From Caballeronia calidae (GTDB lineage Bacteria; Pseudomonadota; Gammaproteobacteria; Burkholderiales; Burkholderiaceae): 64,000 nt of DNA. Every line of letters begins with the position of its first letter. Position 1 is the first letter of the stretch. Below are positions 43,753 through 53,578 of the stretch, one piece after another. The position numbers and the translations under genes are program-made. The notes under the pieces were generated by a model. It saw nothing but the letters and a program-made list of their open reading frames with translations. It had not been told where the DNA came from and ran no database searches. Location: positions 56,035 through 120,034 of the forward strand of contig NZ_FCOX02000024.1 of assembly GCF_900044055.2 (NCBI RefSeq), written 5' to 3'.

Positions 43753-45645
43753 CTATGCCAGCGCGATCCTGCGGCGCTGTGCCACGGCCCCGGCCCTGCG
43801 GCACACGATTTCGAGCGTGCCGCCCGCCGCCGGACGAGGCAGCTTCAGGACGCCGTCATCGATCGGACGCGCGGCTTCGAGCGGCCTGCCGTCCACATAA
43901 AGCTCGAGCTCGTCGAGACCGGCTGTCGTCACCGTGAGGTCGGACTTGCCGAGCGTCACGCGCAGGCTCGAATACGGCGCGCCCGACAGCAATTGCGCGC
44001 ACCAGTCGATGAGGTCCGCGTTGCCGTCGAGCACATCGCGCCGGGTCATCGCGTAGGGAATGCCGGCGATGCCGAGGTCTTCGATCGGCACGCCGGCCGC
44101 GTCGCCGGAACGCACCGCGCGGCGAAACGCCATCGTGAAGCTCACGCCGTCGGGCAGACGCGGCAGCGCGAACTCGGTGCCGTCCAGTGCGTCGGTGAGA
44201 TCGTGGCTCGTCCACACGTTCGCGCCGCCCGCGCCGGTGGCCTGGCCCACGCACACGAGCGCGCCGATTTCGTTATCGAGGAAGCCCGCGCAGAAGAGGT
44301 CGCCGGACGAATACGTGTTGGCGTCCGCGACGCAGACGACCGGGCCGCCATAGCGCTGACCGACGTCATCGCACCACGAAGGATCGGTGATCGGCAGCGC
44401 CTGCGAGTACGCCTCGCCGGTCGAGATCGCGGATTCGAGCGACGAGATCCACGGTTCGAGCTCCATCCGATTGAATGCGCTACGCGCCATCGCGCGCGTG
44501 AGCGGCGTCGCGACGAGGCTGAAGCGCGTCGGCGCCACTTTGTGCGGCGTGAAGAGTTGCAGCAGGCGCTCCGCTGCCCAGATGAGGCCGCCTGGATTGC
44601 CGCGCACATCGACGATGAGGCCCGTGTCGGGCAGTTGCTCGACGAGACGCGTGACCTCGTCGACGAAGGCTTCGTGATCGTCGACATCGAAGGTCCAGAT
44701 GCGGACGTAGCCGACTTCGCCGAGCGCCTTCGTCGCATACGTTCTGGCGGAGAGCGCGTCGGGAAAGCGCGTTTCGATCCAGCCGGTATCGCGCGCCATC
44801 TCCGCGCGGCGATTTTCAGCGCGCCATTCCTTGCCCGAGAACATCAGCTTCTTCGCGCGCCGGACCTGCTCCGCGGCGGGACTCACCGCGACGCGCAACG
44901 CGGTATGCGCGCCCGCCCGCACGCCGGTCGCGGGCCGGCCCGGCCACACGATGCGCCACGGTATGCGCACTTCGCGCCGCTTCTTGCCGGGGCCGTCGCG
45001 AAAGCCGATATCGACCCATAGCTCATCGGGCGGCGGACCGTACTGCAACGAGCGGAAGGTCAGCGACTCGAGCGCGCGCGCGAGCCGGGCGTCGGGGCGG
45101 CCGCCCGTTTCGCGATCGGCATGGATCGCGACGGCGCGTTCGAACGGCATGCCGTTCCAGGTGTCGAGCAACACGCCCGGCCTGAAGTTCGCGTCCTTGA
45201 TGAGCTTGCTGTGTCCGACCTTCGTGACGAGAAACGACGGCGCGTCCGTCGAGCCGTACTGCTCGACGAGAAACGGAAGCTGCGCGACGGCGCCCGCGAG
45301 CGACGACGGTCCCGCATAGAGCGTATGGGCATCCCGCAGATCGACGACGATGCCGGTCACGATCATATGAAACTCCGCCTCGCTCATGTCGGCGGCGTGC
45401 GTGCGCAGCAGCGCGAGCGCCTGCACGGGATCGTTCGCATAGCCCGCGCGCTTCTGATGCAGATGACAGTACGCGCCGGCGAGGGCGGTCCGGAGCGCAT
45501 CGATGATGACTTCGCGCTCGGCGGCATCGAGGTGATCTTCGGGTGCAGCGGGAAGCTTCGCGTGAGTCGTCTTCAGGAGGCCCGCGCGCTCCGCGAGCAG
45601 CACGCCGGTCTGCGACTTCAGTAACGAGGGTGTTTTCGTTGCCAT
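43753..45645 (-). CDS. S41 family peptidase
   Basis: 630 residues. The S41 core includes LIVDVRGNPGG (343-353) and the catalytic-Ser block ADANTYSSGDLF (Ser446/Ser447), as in tail-specific/TSPc proteases. A large N-terminal part with no clear PDZ domain and a C-terminal beta extension surround it. No signal peptide, so it is probably cytoplasmic, unlike Prc. It starts 15 bp downstream of the amidohydrolase gene and is probably co-transcribed with it, suggesting joint action on a peptide or modified amino acid (inference). Confidence 0.85.
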   Translation of the reverse strand: MATKTPSLLKSQTGVLLAERAGLLKTTHAKLPAAPEDHLDAAEREVIIDALRTALAGAYCHLHQKRAGYANDPVQALALLRTHAADMSEAEFHMIVTGIVVDLRDAHTLYAGPSSLAGAVAQLPFLVEQYGSTDAPSFLVTKVGHSKLIKDANFRPGVLLDTWNGMPFERAVAIHADRETGGRPDARLARALESLTFRSLQYGPPPDELWVDIGFRDGPGKKRREVRIPWRIVWPGRPATGVRAGAHTALRVAVSPAAEQVRRAKKLMFSGKEWRAENRRAEMARDTGWIETRFPDALSARTYATKALGEVGYVRIWTFDVDDHEAFVDEVTRLVEQLPDTGLIVDVRGNPGGLIWAAERLLQLFTPHKVAPTRFSLVATPLTRAMARSAFNRMELEPWISSLESAISTGEAYSQALPITDPSWCDDVGQRYGGPVVCVADANTYSSGDLFCAGFLDNEIGALVCVGQATGAGGANVWTSHDLTDALDGTEFALPRLPDGVSFTMAFRRAVRSGDAAGVPIEDLGIAGIPYAMTRRDVLDGNADLIDWCAQLLSGAPYSSLRVTLGKSDLTVTTAGLDELELYVDGRPLEAARPIDDGVLKLPRPAAGGTLEIVCRRAGAVAQRRRIALA

Positions 45646-45660
45646 GATCCGCCCGCGATG

Positions 45661-47217
45661 TCACGCATAGAAGTGGCCGAGTCCGTCGAGCAGGCCGCCG
45701 TGAAATCCTCGTCCGGCGATGGACGCGAAAAACGCGGCGTCATGCGCGATCGGCTGAATCGGCGGCACCACGATCTCGCCGAGATTCTTCGGCAGTCCGC
45801 CGATGGGCACCCGGCCGAGCGGCATGTCCAGCGCGAGCCGCAAACGAGGTGCGCCGCCTGCCATACGGGCTGCGGCCAACGCATTCCCGGCGGCGTCGAT
45901 TTCCTTCTTCGGATCGGCGCGGACTTCTTCCAGCCGCGCCAGCACGTGCGCGAAGCTCCATGGCTGAGTGCGGTCGGCGAGCTTCGTCATCGACAGAACG
46001 CGCTTCTTTCCCGCGATATTCAGGTTCGATGGAAACGTCGCCTTCGCGGCCTTCATGAGGTTCGCGTTTCCATAGAGCGCGCGTCCGCCGACGATCACGA
46101 GCTGCACATCCTTCTCGGTTGCGGCGAGCACGGTCGCGAACGGGTCAGCGGCGGCACGGGCCTCGATGACCACGACGTCGCCGAGCGCTTCCGGCTGGAG
46201 GCGTCCGGCCTGCACGTTCCACGGACCGGCGAGCGCGTCGCCGGGATCGCAGGTGATCATGCGCACCAGATCGAAGGGCGTGAGCTGCCATCCTGCGCGC
46301 TTGCCGACCAGCGCGGCGACCTTGATTTCGCCGAGCACGTTGCGCGTGCCCGATGGTCCCCAGTCGGACCCGACACAGACGCGGATCTTCCTCGCGAGCG
46401 CGGCGGGCACGTCGGTCGTGCTGCCATAGAGCCAGAGGTTCGAGAACGGCGACCACACGATCGTGCCGGGATCGGTCCACGCGTCGTAATCGCCGGAATT
46501 GAGCGCGTTCGTGTGGATCGCGACGAAGTGCTTTTGCAGGCACCCGCACACGCGCGCGCTCCGATACTCGCCGGCGACGATGGAATCGACCTGCCCTTCG
46601 GCGCAGTGATAGATGAAGCTCGCGCCCGATTTCATCTGCGCCGAGCGCGTCGCGAGCACTTCGGGCTTGAGCGTCAATGTCGATGCCAGCACGCGGTTCG
46701 ACGCGATGCTTCCGCCGAAGGTCTCGTCTTCGACGTTGCGCACCATCGAGCCGTCGAGCGGCCGGTTCTTCGGCGGCGAGCCCTGAATGCTCGTCGTGCC
46801 GCCGACGAGCGCGCGCACTTCCGCATAGGCGAGCAGTTCCTCGGGCGCGGCTTCGATGAACGCGTAGGCGGGCCACGTGATATCGGCGGGATAACTGCTC
46901 GCGGACGGCCACGAGTCGTGATGCAGGAACGGCTTCGTGCGGCCGGGCTCAATCCAGAGCGGCAGCGTGGCGTAGGCGAGATGACTGTGCAGATCGATGA
47001 AGCCGGGCAGCACGAGGTTATGCCCGACATCGACGACAGCGGCCTTGTCGAAACCCGGCGGACCGGACGCGTTGCCGCGCGTGACGCGCTCGATGCGTCC
47101 GTCGTCGCCGATCCACACCTTGCCGGCGAACGTGCTCTTCTCGGACGATGCGATGCCGCCGTCCATCGCGAACGGAACGATGCGGCCGGAGATCACCAGG
47201 CTCACGCTTCCTCCCAC
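45661..47217 (-). CDS. Amidohydrolase family metallo-hydrolase
   Basis: 518 residues. The metal-binding motif GFIDLHSHLAY (His77, His79) is near the N-terminus, a further His is in IHTNALNSGD, and the metal Asp in VGSDWGPSG. The body is a TIM barrel with a C-terminal extension of about 100 residues. It resembles imidazolonepropionase/chlorohydrolase-like members, but I cannot name the substrate. It is the first gene of a two-gene minus-strand unit with the S41 peptidase. Confidence 0.85.
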   Translation of the reverse strand: MGGSVSLVISGRIVPFAMDGGIASSEKSTFAGKVWIGDDGRIERVTRGNASGPPGFDKAAVVDVGHNLVLPGFIDLHSHLAYATLPLWIEPGRTKPFLHHDSWPSASSYPADITWPAYAFIEAAPEELLAYAEVRALVGGTTSIQGSPPKNRPLDGSMVRNVEDETFGGSIASNRVLASTLTLKPEVLATRSAQMKSGASFIYHCAEGQVDSIVAGEYRSARVCGCLQKHFVAIHTNALNSGDYDAWTDPGTIVWSPFSNLWLYGSTTDVPAALARKIRVCVGSDWGPSGTRNVLGEIKVAALVGKRAGWQLTPFDLVRMITCDPGDALAGPWNVQAGRLQPEALGDVVVIEARAAADPFATVLAATEKDVQLVIVGGRALYGNANLMKAAKATFPSNLNIAGKKRVLSMTKLADRTQPWSFAHVLARLEEVRADPKKEIDAAGNALAAARMAGGAPRLRLALDMPLGRVPIGGLPKNLGEIVVPPIQPIAHDAAFFASIAGRGFHGGLLDGLGHFYA

Positions 47218-47336
47218 GCTCTTGCGCGTTGCGCGTCGTCCTGAGCATAGTGCGTATTCCTGCGTTTCCCAAGGGCGATATCGGTATATCGACGGCTCGC
47301 GCGCAGGCGCGCAAGCCGGGCCGCGTCACGTCACGA

Positions 47337-48911
47337 CTACCACGCGGACCGCTCGACCTGAAACACCGCGACCGCCGCGCGCAATGCCTCGGCCTGTCCG
47401 GCGAGCGACTGCGCGGCCGCCGACGCCTCTTCGACGAGCGCCGCGTTCTGCTGCGTGACCTCGTCCATCTGCGCGACGGCCACGTTCACCTGATCGATGC
47501 CCATGCGCTGTTCGCCCGATGCCGCGGCCACTTCGCTCATGATCCCGGTCACGCGGTTCACCGACGCGACGAGCCCTTCGATCGTGCCGCCCGCACGCTC
47601 GACGAGCGCGGAGCCGTTGGAGACGCGCGCGTTCGAATCGTCGATGAGCGATTTGATTTCCTTCGCGGCCACGGCGCTGCGTTGCGCGAGCGCGCGCACT
47701 TCGCCCGCGACGACCGCGAAGCCGCGTCCCTGATCGCCCGCGCGCGCCGCTTCGACCGCGGCGTTGAGCGCGAGAATATTCGTCTGGAACGCGATGCCTT
47801 CGATCACGCCGATGATCTCGGCCATGTGCGACGAAGCCTGCGCGATGCCGCGCATGGTTGCGACGACATCGTTGACCGTGTCGCCGCCCTGGGTCGCATC
47901 GCCGCATGCCTGCGTCGCGGCGTGCGTGCCGGCGGCGGCGTTGTCGGCGTTCTTCGCGACCGTGCTCGCGAGCTCTTCCATGCTCGCGGCGGTTTCCTCG
48001 AGCGAAGCGGCCTGCGATTCCGTGCGCTTCGACAGATCGACGGTGCCCTGCGCGATCTCGCTGGCCGCTTCGGCGATCGCCACGCTCGACGACTGAATGC
48101 CGAGCACGATCGTGTTGAGACGCGCGCGCATCGTTTCGAGCGACACCATCAGGCTGTCGGGACTGCGGCCATCGACGGAAACCGGCTCACGCAGATTGCC
48201 TTGCGCGATGCGCGCGGCGAGCGCCTTCGCTTCGCCCGGCTCGCCGCCGAGCGCGCGCGTGAGGCCGCGCGTGATGACGAGCGCGGCCACGATGCCGGAG
48301 AGCAGGGCAACGGCGCCGAGCGCGATCATGATCGCCTTCGCGCGCGCGTAGGCGGCGTCGGCGTCGCGGTTCGCGATCTCGTTCTGCTCGTCCTGCAGCG
48401 CGACCATGTCTCTCGCGGCGCTCATCCAGTCGCGCTGCACGGGCCGCAATTCGTCGATCAGCACGCGAATGGCGGCTTGCTGCTCGCGCGCTTCGGCGAG
48501 CGAGATCGCGCGCCCGATGATCGGTGCGGCGGCGGCTTCGCTCGTGCGCAGCTTGTCGAGCAGGGCGCGCTCGTTCGCCGAGGTGTTGCCGTTTTCCGTG
48601 AAGCGCGTGCCGAGTGCATCGAAAGCCTGCGCGTAGCTTTGCGCCTGCGTGCGGATGCGTGCTTTCTCCGCCTCGACCGCCGGGAGGTCGGTCAGCAGCG
48701 CGATGTTGCGCAGCGCGATCATGCGGTCGCTGATCGAGAGGCTCAGCGCATGCGCGAGCTTCGCCTCCGCATTGTTGACCTCGACGACTTCGTCGAAGCG
48801 GGCCTGAATCCGCGACATGCTGACGAGCCCGAAGACGAGCACCGCGAACAACATCGACAGCACGATGCCGAAGCCCAGGCTCAGTTTGGTGACGACCTTC
48901 ATTCTTCTCAT
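47337..48911 (-). CDS. Methyl-accepting chemotaxis protein
   Basis: 524 residues. Transmembrane helices at about 10-32 and 192-213 flank a four-helix-bundle periplasmic sensor (4HB type). A HAMP-like linker and a long signalling coiled coil with the conserved hairpin (IEGIAFQTNILALNAAVEAARAG) follow. It signals to CheA/CheW. The ligand cannot be inferred, and no NWETF-like tether is seen at the C-terminus, which ends VERSAW. Confidence 0.95.
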   Translation of the reverse strand: MRRMKVVTKLSLGFGIVLSMLFAVLVFGLVSMSRIQARFDEVVEVNNAEAKLAHALSLSISDRMIALRNIALLTDLPAVEAEKARIRTQAQSYAQAFDALGTRFTENGNTSANERALLDKLRTSEAAAAPIIGRAISLAEAREQQAAIRVLIDELRPVQRDWMSAARDMVALQDEQNEIANRDADAAYARAKAIMIALGAVALLSGIVAALVITRGLTRALGGEPGEAKALAARIAQGNLREPVSVDGRSPDSLMVSLETMRARLNTIVLGIQSSSVAIAEAASEIAQGTVDLSKRTESQAASLEETAASMEELASTVAKNADNAAAGTHAATQACGDATQGGDTVNDVVATMRGIAQASSHMAEIIGVIEGIAFQTNILALNAAVEAARAGDQGRGFAVVAGEVRALAQRSAVAAKEIKSLIDDSNARVSNGSALVERAGGTIEGLVASVNRVTGIMSEVAAASGEQRMGIDQVNVAVAQMDEVTQQNAALVEEASAAAQSLAGQAEALRAAVAVFQVERSAW

Positions 48912-48989
48912 TCTCCGTAGACAGATCGCGCAGGGTTTCCCCCGATGGGAAAGCCATTGCTTTCATGCTGTTTACGGACTGCCTTCGAC

Positions 48990-50459
48990 TTACTTTATGG
49001 TGCTGTCGTCACCTTGCTGCGAAACGCGCGCGGCGTTGGCGACGGGCGAGCCCATCGCCTGGAACAGCGTGGCCGTGTCGCTCATGCGCGCGCTGCTCGC
49101 GCGGATCGTCGATAGCCGCGCGTTGAGGTACTGCTGCTCGCTGCCGCGCGCGGCGCGCGGCGGGATCGCGCCGAGGCGCACGCGCGCCGCCGCATCCGAC
49201 GATGCATCGCGTGCCGCGCGGCTCGCGCTGTCGGCGAAGGCGAGCGCTTCGCTATCGGTTTCGAGCGACGCCAGCGTGTTCGCGACATTCTGGAACGCCG
49301 CGAGCACGGTCTGCCTGTATTGCTCGACGGCGGCGTCATACGTGGCGATGGCCGCGCGCCGTTGCGCGAGCAGCGCGCCGCCATGAAAGATCGGCTGCGA
49401 CAGCGACGCGCCGATGCTCCACAGCGCGCCCGCGCCCGAGAGCGCCGTCGGCCAGTCGAAGCCGCCTTTGCCCATCGATGCGGATATCGACAAACTCGGG
49501 AACATCTGCGCCGTCGCGACGCCGACCTGCGCGGCGGCCGCTTTCAGCGCGGCGTCGGCGGCCTGGATGTCGGGGCGCGTCTGCAACAGCTCGGAAGGCA
49601 GCACGACGGGCACATCGGACGGCACGGCGAGGCTCGCGAGATCGAGATCGTCGGGCGCGCGGTCCGGCGTGCGGCCGAGCAGGACGGCGAGCGCATGACG
49701 CGTCGCGAGCCATTGCGCGCGCAAGCCCGGCAACTGCGATGCGAGCGACGCCGCGTTCTGCTGCGCGGCGAGCATGTCGGCGCGCGATGCCGAGCCGAGC
49801 GCGTAACGGCGTTCGGCATCGTGCGCGTCGTCGTTCGCGAGCGCGACGAGGCGCCCGGTCACGTCGATCTGCGCATGCAAGGCCGCCGCGCCGATCGCGC
49901 CCGTCACGATGTTCGCGGCGAGCGCGCGTCGCGCGGCATCGAGCTGGAACGCTTGTTGATCGACCTGCGCGGCGAGCGATGCATTCGCGAAGCGCGCGGC
50001 GCCGAAGATATCGAACGTGTATTGCGCCTGAATCTGCCCGACGAAGAGGTTGTAGAGCACGGTCGGCGGCCCGGCCTCGGGAATGCCGAAGCCGCGTTGA
50101 CGTGACGCCTGCCCGGTCGCGTCGATCGACGGCAACAGCGACGAACCCACCTGCGCGCGCAACTGCTCGCGCGCCGCGACGAGACTCTTGTCGGCGGCGG
50201 CGAGATTCGGGCTCGCGCGCAGACCTTCATCGACGAGCGCATTCAGCGCGTCCGAGCGATACAGCTTCCACCATTCCGGCACGGGCTTCGCGCCGACTGC
50301 GAAACGCTGCGACGTGCCTTCCGCCGTGACGCTCGCTTCCGTTTGCGGCTCTGCGCCGTAATGCGCGGGCTGCGGCATCGCGGGCGGCTTGCCGTCGGGA
50401 CCGAGCGCGCAGGCACCGAGCGTCATGCACGCGAAAGTCATCAATAGCGCTCGATTCAT
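48990..50459 (-). CDS. RND efflux outer-membrane lipoprotein, NodT family
   Basis: 489 residues. A lipoprotein signal ends at LGAC (Cys17), followed by the two OEP repeats of TolC-like channels with long helical hairpins. Blocks WWKLYRSDALNALVDEGL and LLQTRPDIQAADAALKAA are diagnostic. It is the third gene of the efflux operon. Its ATG overlaps the pump stop by 4 bp (ATGA). Confidence 0.93.
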   Translation of the reverse strand: MNRALLMTFACMTLGACALGPDGKPPAMPQPAHYGAEPQTEASVTAEGTSQRFAVGAKPVPEWWKLYRSDALNALVDEGLRASPNLAAADKSLVAAREQLRAQVGSSLLPSIDATGQASRQRGFGIPEAGPPTVLYNLFVGQIQAQYTFDIFGAARFANASLAAQVDQQAFQLDAARRALAANIVTGAIGAAALHAQIDVTGRLVALANDDAHDAERRYALGSASRADMLAAQQNAASLASQLPGLRAQWLATRHALAVLLGRTPDRAPDDLDLASLAVPSDVPVVLPSELLQTRPDIQAADAALKAAAAQVGVATAQMFPSLSISASMGKGGFDWPTALSGAGALWSIGASLSQPIFHGGALLAQRRAAIATYDAAVEQYRQTVLAAFQNVANTLASLETDSEALAFADSASRAARDASSDAAARVRLGAIPPRAARGSEQQYLNARLSTIRASSARMSDTATLFQAMGSPVANAARVSQQGDDSTIK

Positions 50460-53400
50460 GACGATGCTCCTTCGCGTTCGTCCAGCTTCACGCGAAACCA
50501 CGCGGCATAGAGCGCGGGCAGATAGAAGAGGGTGAGCACGGTCGCGCTCGTGATGCCGCCCATCAGCGCGGTCGCCATCGGGCCGAAGAAGTTGCTGCGC
50601 AGAAGCGGAATCAGCGCGAGCACGGCGGCGGCGGCGGTCAGCACGATCGGCCGGAAACGCCGCACCGTCGCGCCGATGATCGCATCGAAACGCTTGTATC
50701 CCGACGCGATGTCCTGCTCGATCTGATCGACGAGAATCACCGAGTTGCGCATGATGATGCCGAACATCGCGATGACCCCGAGCATCGCGACGAAGCCGAA
50801 CGGCTTGCCGAACGCGAGCAGCGTCACGACCACGCCGATCAAGCCGAGCGGCGCGGTGAGCACGACCATCATCACGCGCGAGAAGCTTTGCAACTGGATC
50901 ATCAGGAGCGTCAGCACGACGATCACCATGATCGGAATCTGCGCGTTGATCGACGCCTGGCCCTTGCCGCTTTCCTCCACCGATCCGCCTACTTCGACGC
51001 GATAGCCCACCGGCAACGCACGGCGGATCTCGTCGAGCTTCTTGTCGATGGCGTGCGTCACGTCGATGCCTTGCGCATCGCCCTTCACGTCGGATTGCAC
51101 GGTGATGGTCGGCTGGCGGTCGCGTTCCCAGACCACGCCGTATTCGAGCGTATCGACGACGCGGCCCAGCGCGCTCAGCGGCACCGGTCCGTGCGGCGTC
51201 GGCATTGCGAGCGTCGCGAGCCGCGAAGGATCGACGCGCTCGGCGCGCGGCGCGCGCAAATCGACGTTGATGAGCTTGTCGCGCTCGCGATACTGCGTGA
51301 CGGTGGTGCCGGTCAGGGTCATCGCGAGAAAGCTCGATACGTCCTGCGACGTGACGCCCGCATCGCGCGCCTTCTGCTGGTCGATCTCGAAGCGCAACGA
51401 GCGCTCGGAAGGCTCGTCCCAGTCGAACTGCACGTTGGCCGTGCGCGCGTCGGCGCGCATGTCGGCGGCCACCTGCTCGGCGATATGACGCACCGTGCCG
51501 ATATCGTCGCCGCTCACGCGGAACTGCACCGGATAGCCGACCGGCGGTCCGTTCTCCAGACGCGAAAGACGCGTGCGCACGGCGGGGAAGCGCTCGCGCA
51601 GCATCGGTTCGACCCAGCGCGCCAGTGCTTCGCGCGCTTCGACCGACTTCGCGGTCACGACGAACTGCGCGAAGTTCGGCGTGGGCAATTGCTGATCGAG
51701 CGGCAGATAGAAGCGCGGCGCGCCGGTGCCGACGAAGCTCACCACGTGATCGATTTCCTCGCGGCCCTTCAGGGCTTCTTCGAGCCGCTTCGCTTCGCGC
51801 AAGGTCGCCTCGAACGATGCGCCTTCCTGCAGGCGCACATCGATCAGCAACTCGGGACGATCCGAGCTCGGGAAGAACTGCTGCGGCACGAGCGTGAAGC
51901 CCGCCATCGCGATAACGAACAGCACGACGGTGATCGCGAGCACGACGAAGCGCCGCTCCACGCACCAGCCGACCCAGCGGCGCAGGCGTCCATAGAACTT
52001 CGTGTCGTAGATATCGTGCTCGTGATCGTCGGGCAGATGCGCCTCCTTCTTGCGCTCGGGCAGGAGCTTGTAGCCGAGCAGGGGAATCAGCACGACCGCC
52101 GCGAGCCACGACGCGATCAGTGCGATCGCCGAGACTTCGAAGATCGAGCGCGTGTATTCGCCGGTGCTCGACTTCGCGAGCGCGATCGGCAGGAAACCCG
52201 CGACGGTGACGAGCGTGCCGGTCAGCATCGGGAACGCGGTGCTCGTGTAGGCGAACGCGGCGGCGCGCGTGCGGTTCCAGCCCTGCTCGAGCTTCACGGC
52301 CATCATCTCGACGGCGATGATCGCGTCATCGACGAGAAGGCCGAGCGCGAGAATCAGCGTGCCGAGCGACACCTTGTGCAGACCGATATCGAACAGATAC
52401 ATGAAGAGCGCGGTGACGGCGAGCACGATCGGAATCGAGATCACGACGACCATGCCGGTACGCACGCCGAGCGACACGAGACTCACGATCAGCACGATGA
52501 CGACCGCTTCCGCGACCGCTTCGAGGAAGTCGTCGACGGACTGCGAGACCGCGTGCGGCATGCTGGAGACTTCCGTGAGCTTCAGACCCGCGGGTAGTTG
52601 CGCACGCAACTTTGTCATCTCGGCATCGAGCGACTTGCCGAGACGCACGACGTCCTCGCCCGGCTGCATCGAGATGCCGATGCCGAGCACGGGCGCGCCC
52701 GCCGAGCGCATCTGCGTGGCGGGCGGATCGATATACCCGCGCCTGATCGTGGCGATATCGCCGAGCCGGAACGAACGGCCGTTCACGTTGATGAGCGTAT
52801 CGGCGAGCGCGGCCACGTTCCTGAACTGGCCGCTCGGGCGCACGAACACGCGGTCGTTGGGCGTCGTCAGAACGCCCGCGGGCGAGACGGCGTTCTGGCC
52901 GTCGATGGCCTGCGCGATCTGCTGCGGCGAAATGTTCAGGCGCGTGAGCGTCGTGTTGGGAATCTCCACGTAGATGCGCTCTTCCTGATCGCCGAAGTAA
53001 TCGACCTTCGCGACGCCCGGCACGCGCAGCAGCACGGTCCGCAACGAATCGGCGTAATCGTGCAGTTGCGCGGGCGAGAAGCCGTCGCCTTCGAGCGCGT
53101 AGATGTTCGTGTAGACATCGCCGAATTCGTCGTTGAAGAACGGGCCTTGCACGCCGGGAGGCAGGGTCGCGGCGATATCGCCCACTTTCTTGCGGATCTG
53201 ATACCACTCCTCGGGCACGTCCTTCGCGGGCGCGGAGTCCTTCATCTGAAAGAAGATCAGCGATTCGCCGGGGCGCGAATAACTGCGCATGAAATCCGTG
53301 TACGGCGTTTCCTGCAGCTTGCGCGCGATGCGGTCCGTCACTTCCTCCTGCACCTGCCGCGCGGTCGCGCCGGGCCAGAAGGTGCGAATGACCATCACGC

Positions 53401-53578
53401 GGAACGTGAAGGGCGGATCTTCCGATTGCGCGAGCCGCGTGTAGGCGAGGATGCCGAAGAGCGTCGCCATCGTGATGAGAAACACGACGAGCGCCCGATG
53501 CCGCAGCGCCCACGCCGACAGATTGAAGCTGCCTTCTTCGTCGCGATGCGCGTTGTCGTCTTCGCGGGTATCGCTCAT
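50456..53578 (-). CDS. RND efflux pump inner-membrane transporter
   Basis: 1040 residues with the RND layout: TM1, a large periplasmic domain, TM2-6, a second periplasmic domain and TM8-12. The proton-relay motif in TM4 reads LGLLVDDAIIAVEMM with the expected paired Asp. It groups by eye with AcrB/MdtB-like multidrug pumps rather than metal pumps. It is coupled by ATGA overlaps to the adaptor gene upstream and the channel gene downstream. Substrate unknown. Confidence 0.94.
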   Translation of the reverse strand: MSDTREDDNAHRDEEGSFNLSAWALRHRALVVFLITMATLFGILAYTRLAQSEDPPFTFRVMVIRTFWPGATARQVQEEVTDRIARKLQETPYTDFMRSYSRPGESLIFFQMKDSAPAKDVPEEWYQIRKKVGDIAATLPPGVQGPFFNDEFGDVYTNIYALEGDGFSPAQLHDYADSLRTVLLRVPGVAKVDYFGDQEERIYVEIPNTTLTRLNISPQQIAQAIDGQNAVSPAGVLTTPNDRVFVRPSGQFRNVAALADTLINVNGRSFRLGDIATIRRGYIDPPATQMRSAGAPVLGIGISMQPGEDVVRLGKSLDAEMTKLRAQLPAGLKLTEVSSMPHAVSQSVDDFLEAVAEAVVIVLIVSLVSLGVRTGMVVVISIPIVLAVTALFMYLFDIGLHKVSLGTLILALGLLVDDAIIAVEMMAVKLEQGWNRTRAAAFAYTSTAFPMLTGTLVTVAGFLPIALAKSSTGEYTRSIFEVSAIALIASWLAAVVLIPLLGYKLLPERKKEAHLPDDHEHDIYDTKFYGRLRRWVGWCVERRFVVLAITVVLFVIAMAGFTLVPQQFFPSSDRPELLIDVRLQEGASFEATLREAKRLEEALKGREEIDHVVSFVGTGAPRFYLPLDQQLPTPNFAQFVVTAKSVEAREALARWVEPMLRERFPAVRTRLSRLENGPPVGYPVQFRVSGDDIGTVRHIAEQVAADMRADARTANVQFDWDEPSERSLRFEIDQQKARDAGVTSQDVSSFLAMTLTGTTVTQYRERDKLINVDLRAPRAERVDPSRLATLAMPTPHGPVPLSALGRVVDTLEYGVVWERDRQPTITVQSDVKGDAQGIDVTHAIDKKLDEIRRALPVGYRVEVGGSVEESGKGQASINAQIPIMVIVVLTLLMIQLQSFSRVMMVVLTAPLGLIGVVVTLLAFGKPFGFVAMLGVIAMFGIIMRNSVILVDQIEQDIASGYKRFDAIIGATVRRFRPIVLTAAAAVLALIPLLRSNFFGPMATALMGGITSATVLTLFYLPALYAAWFRVKLDEREGASS

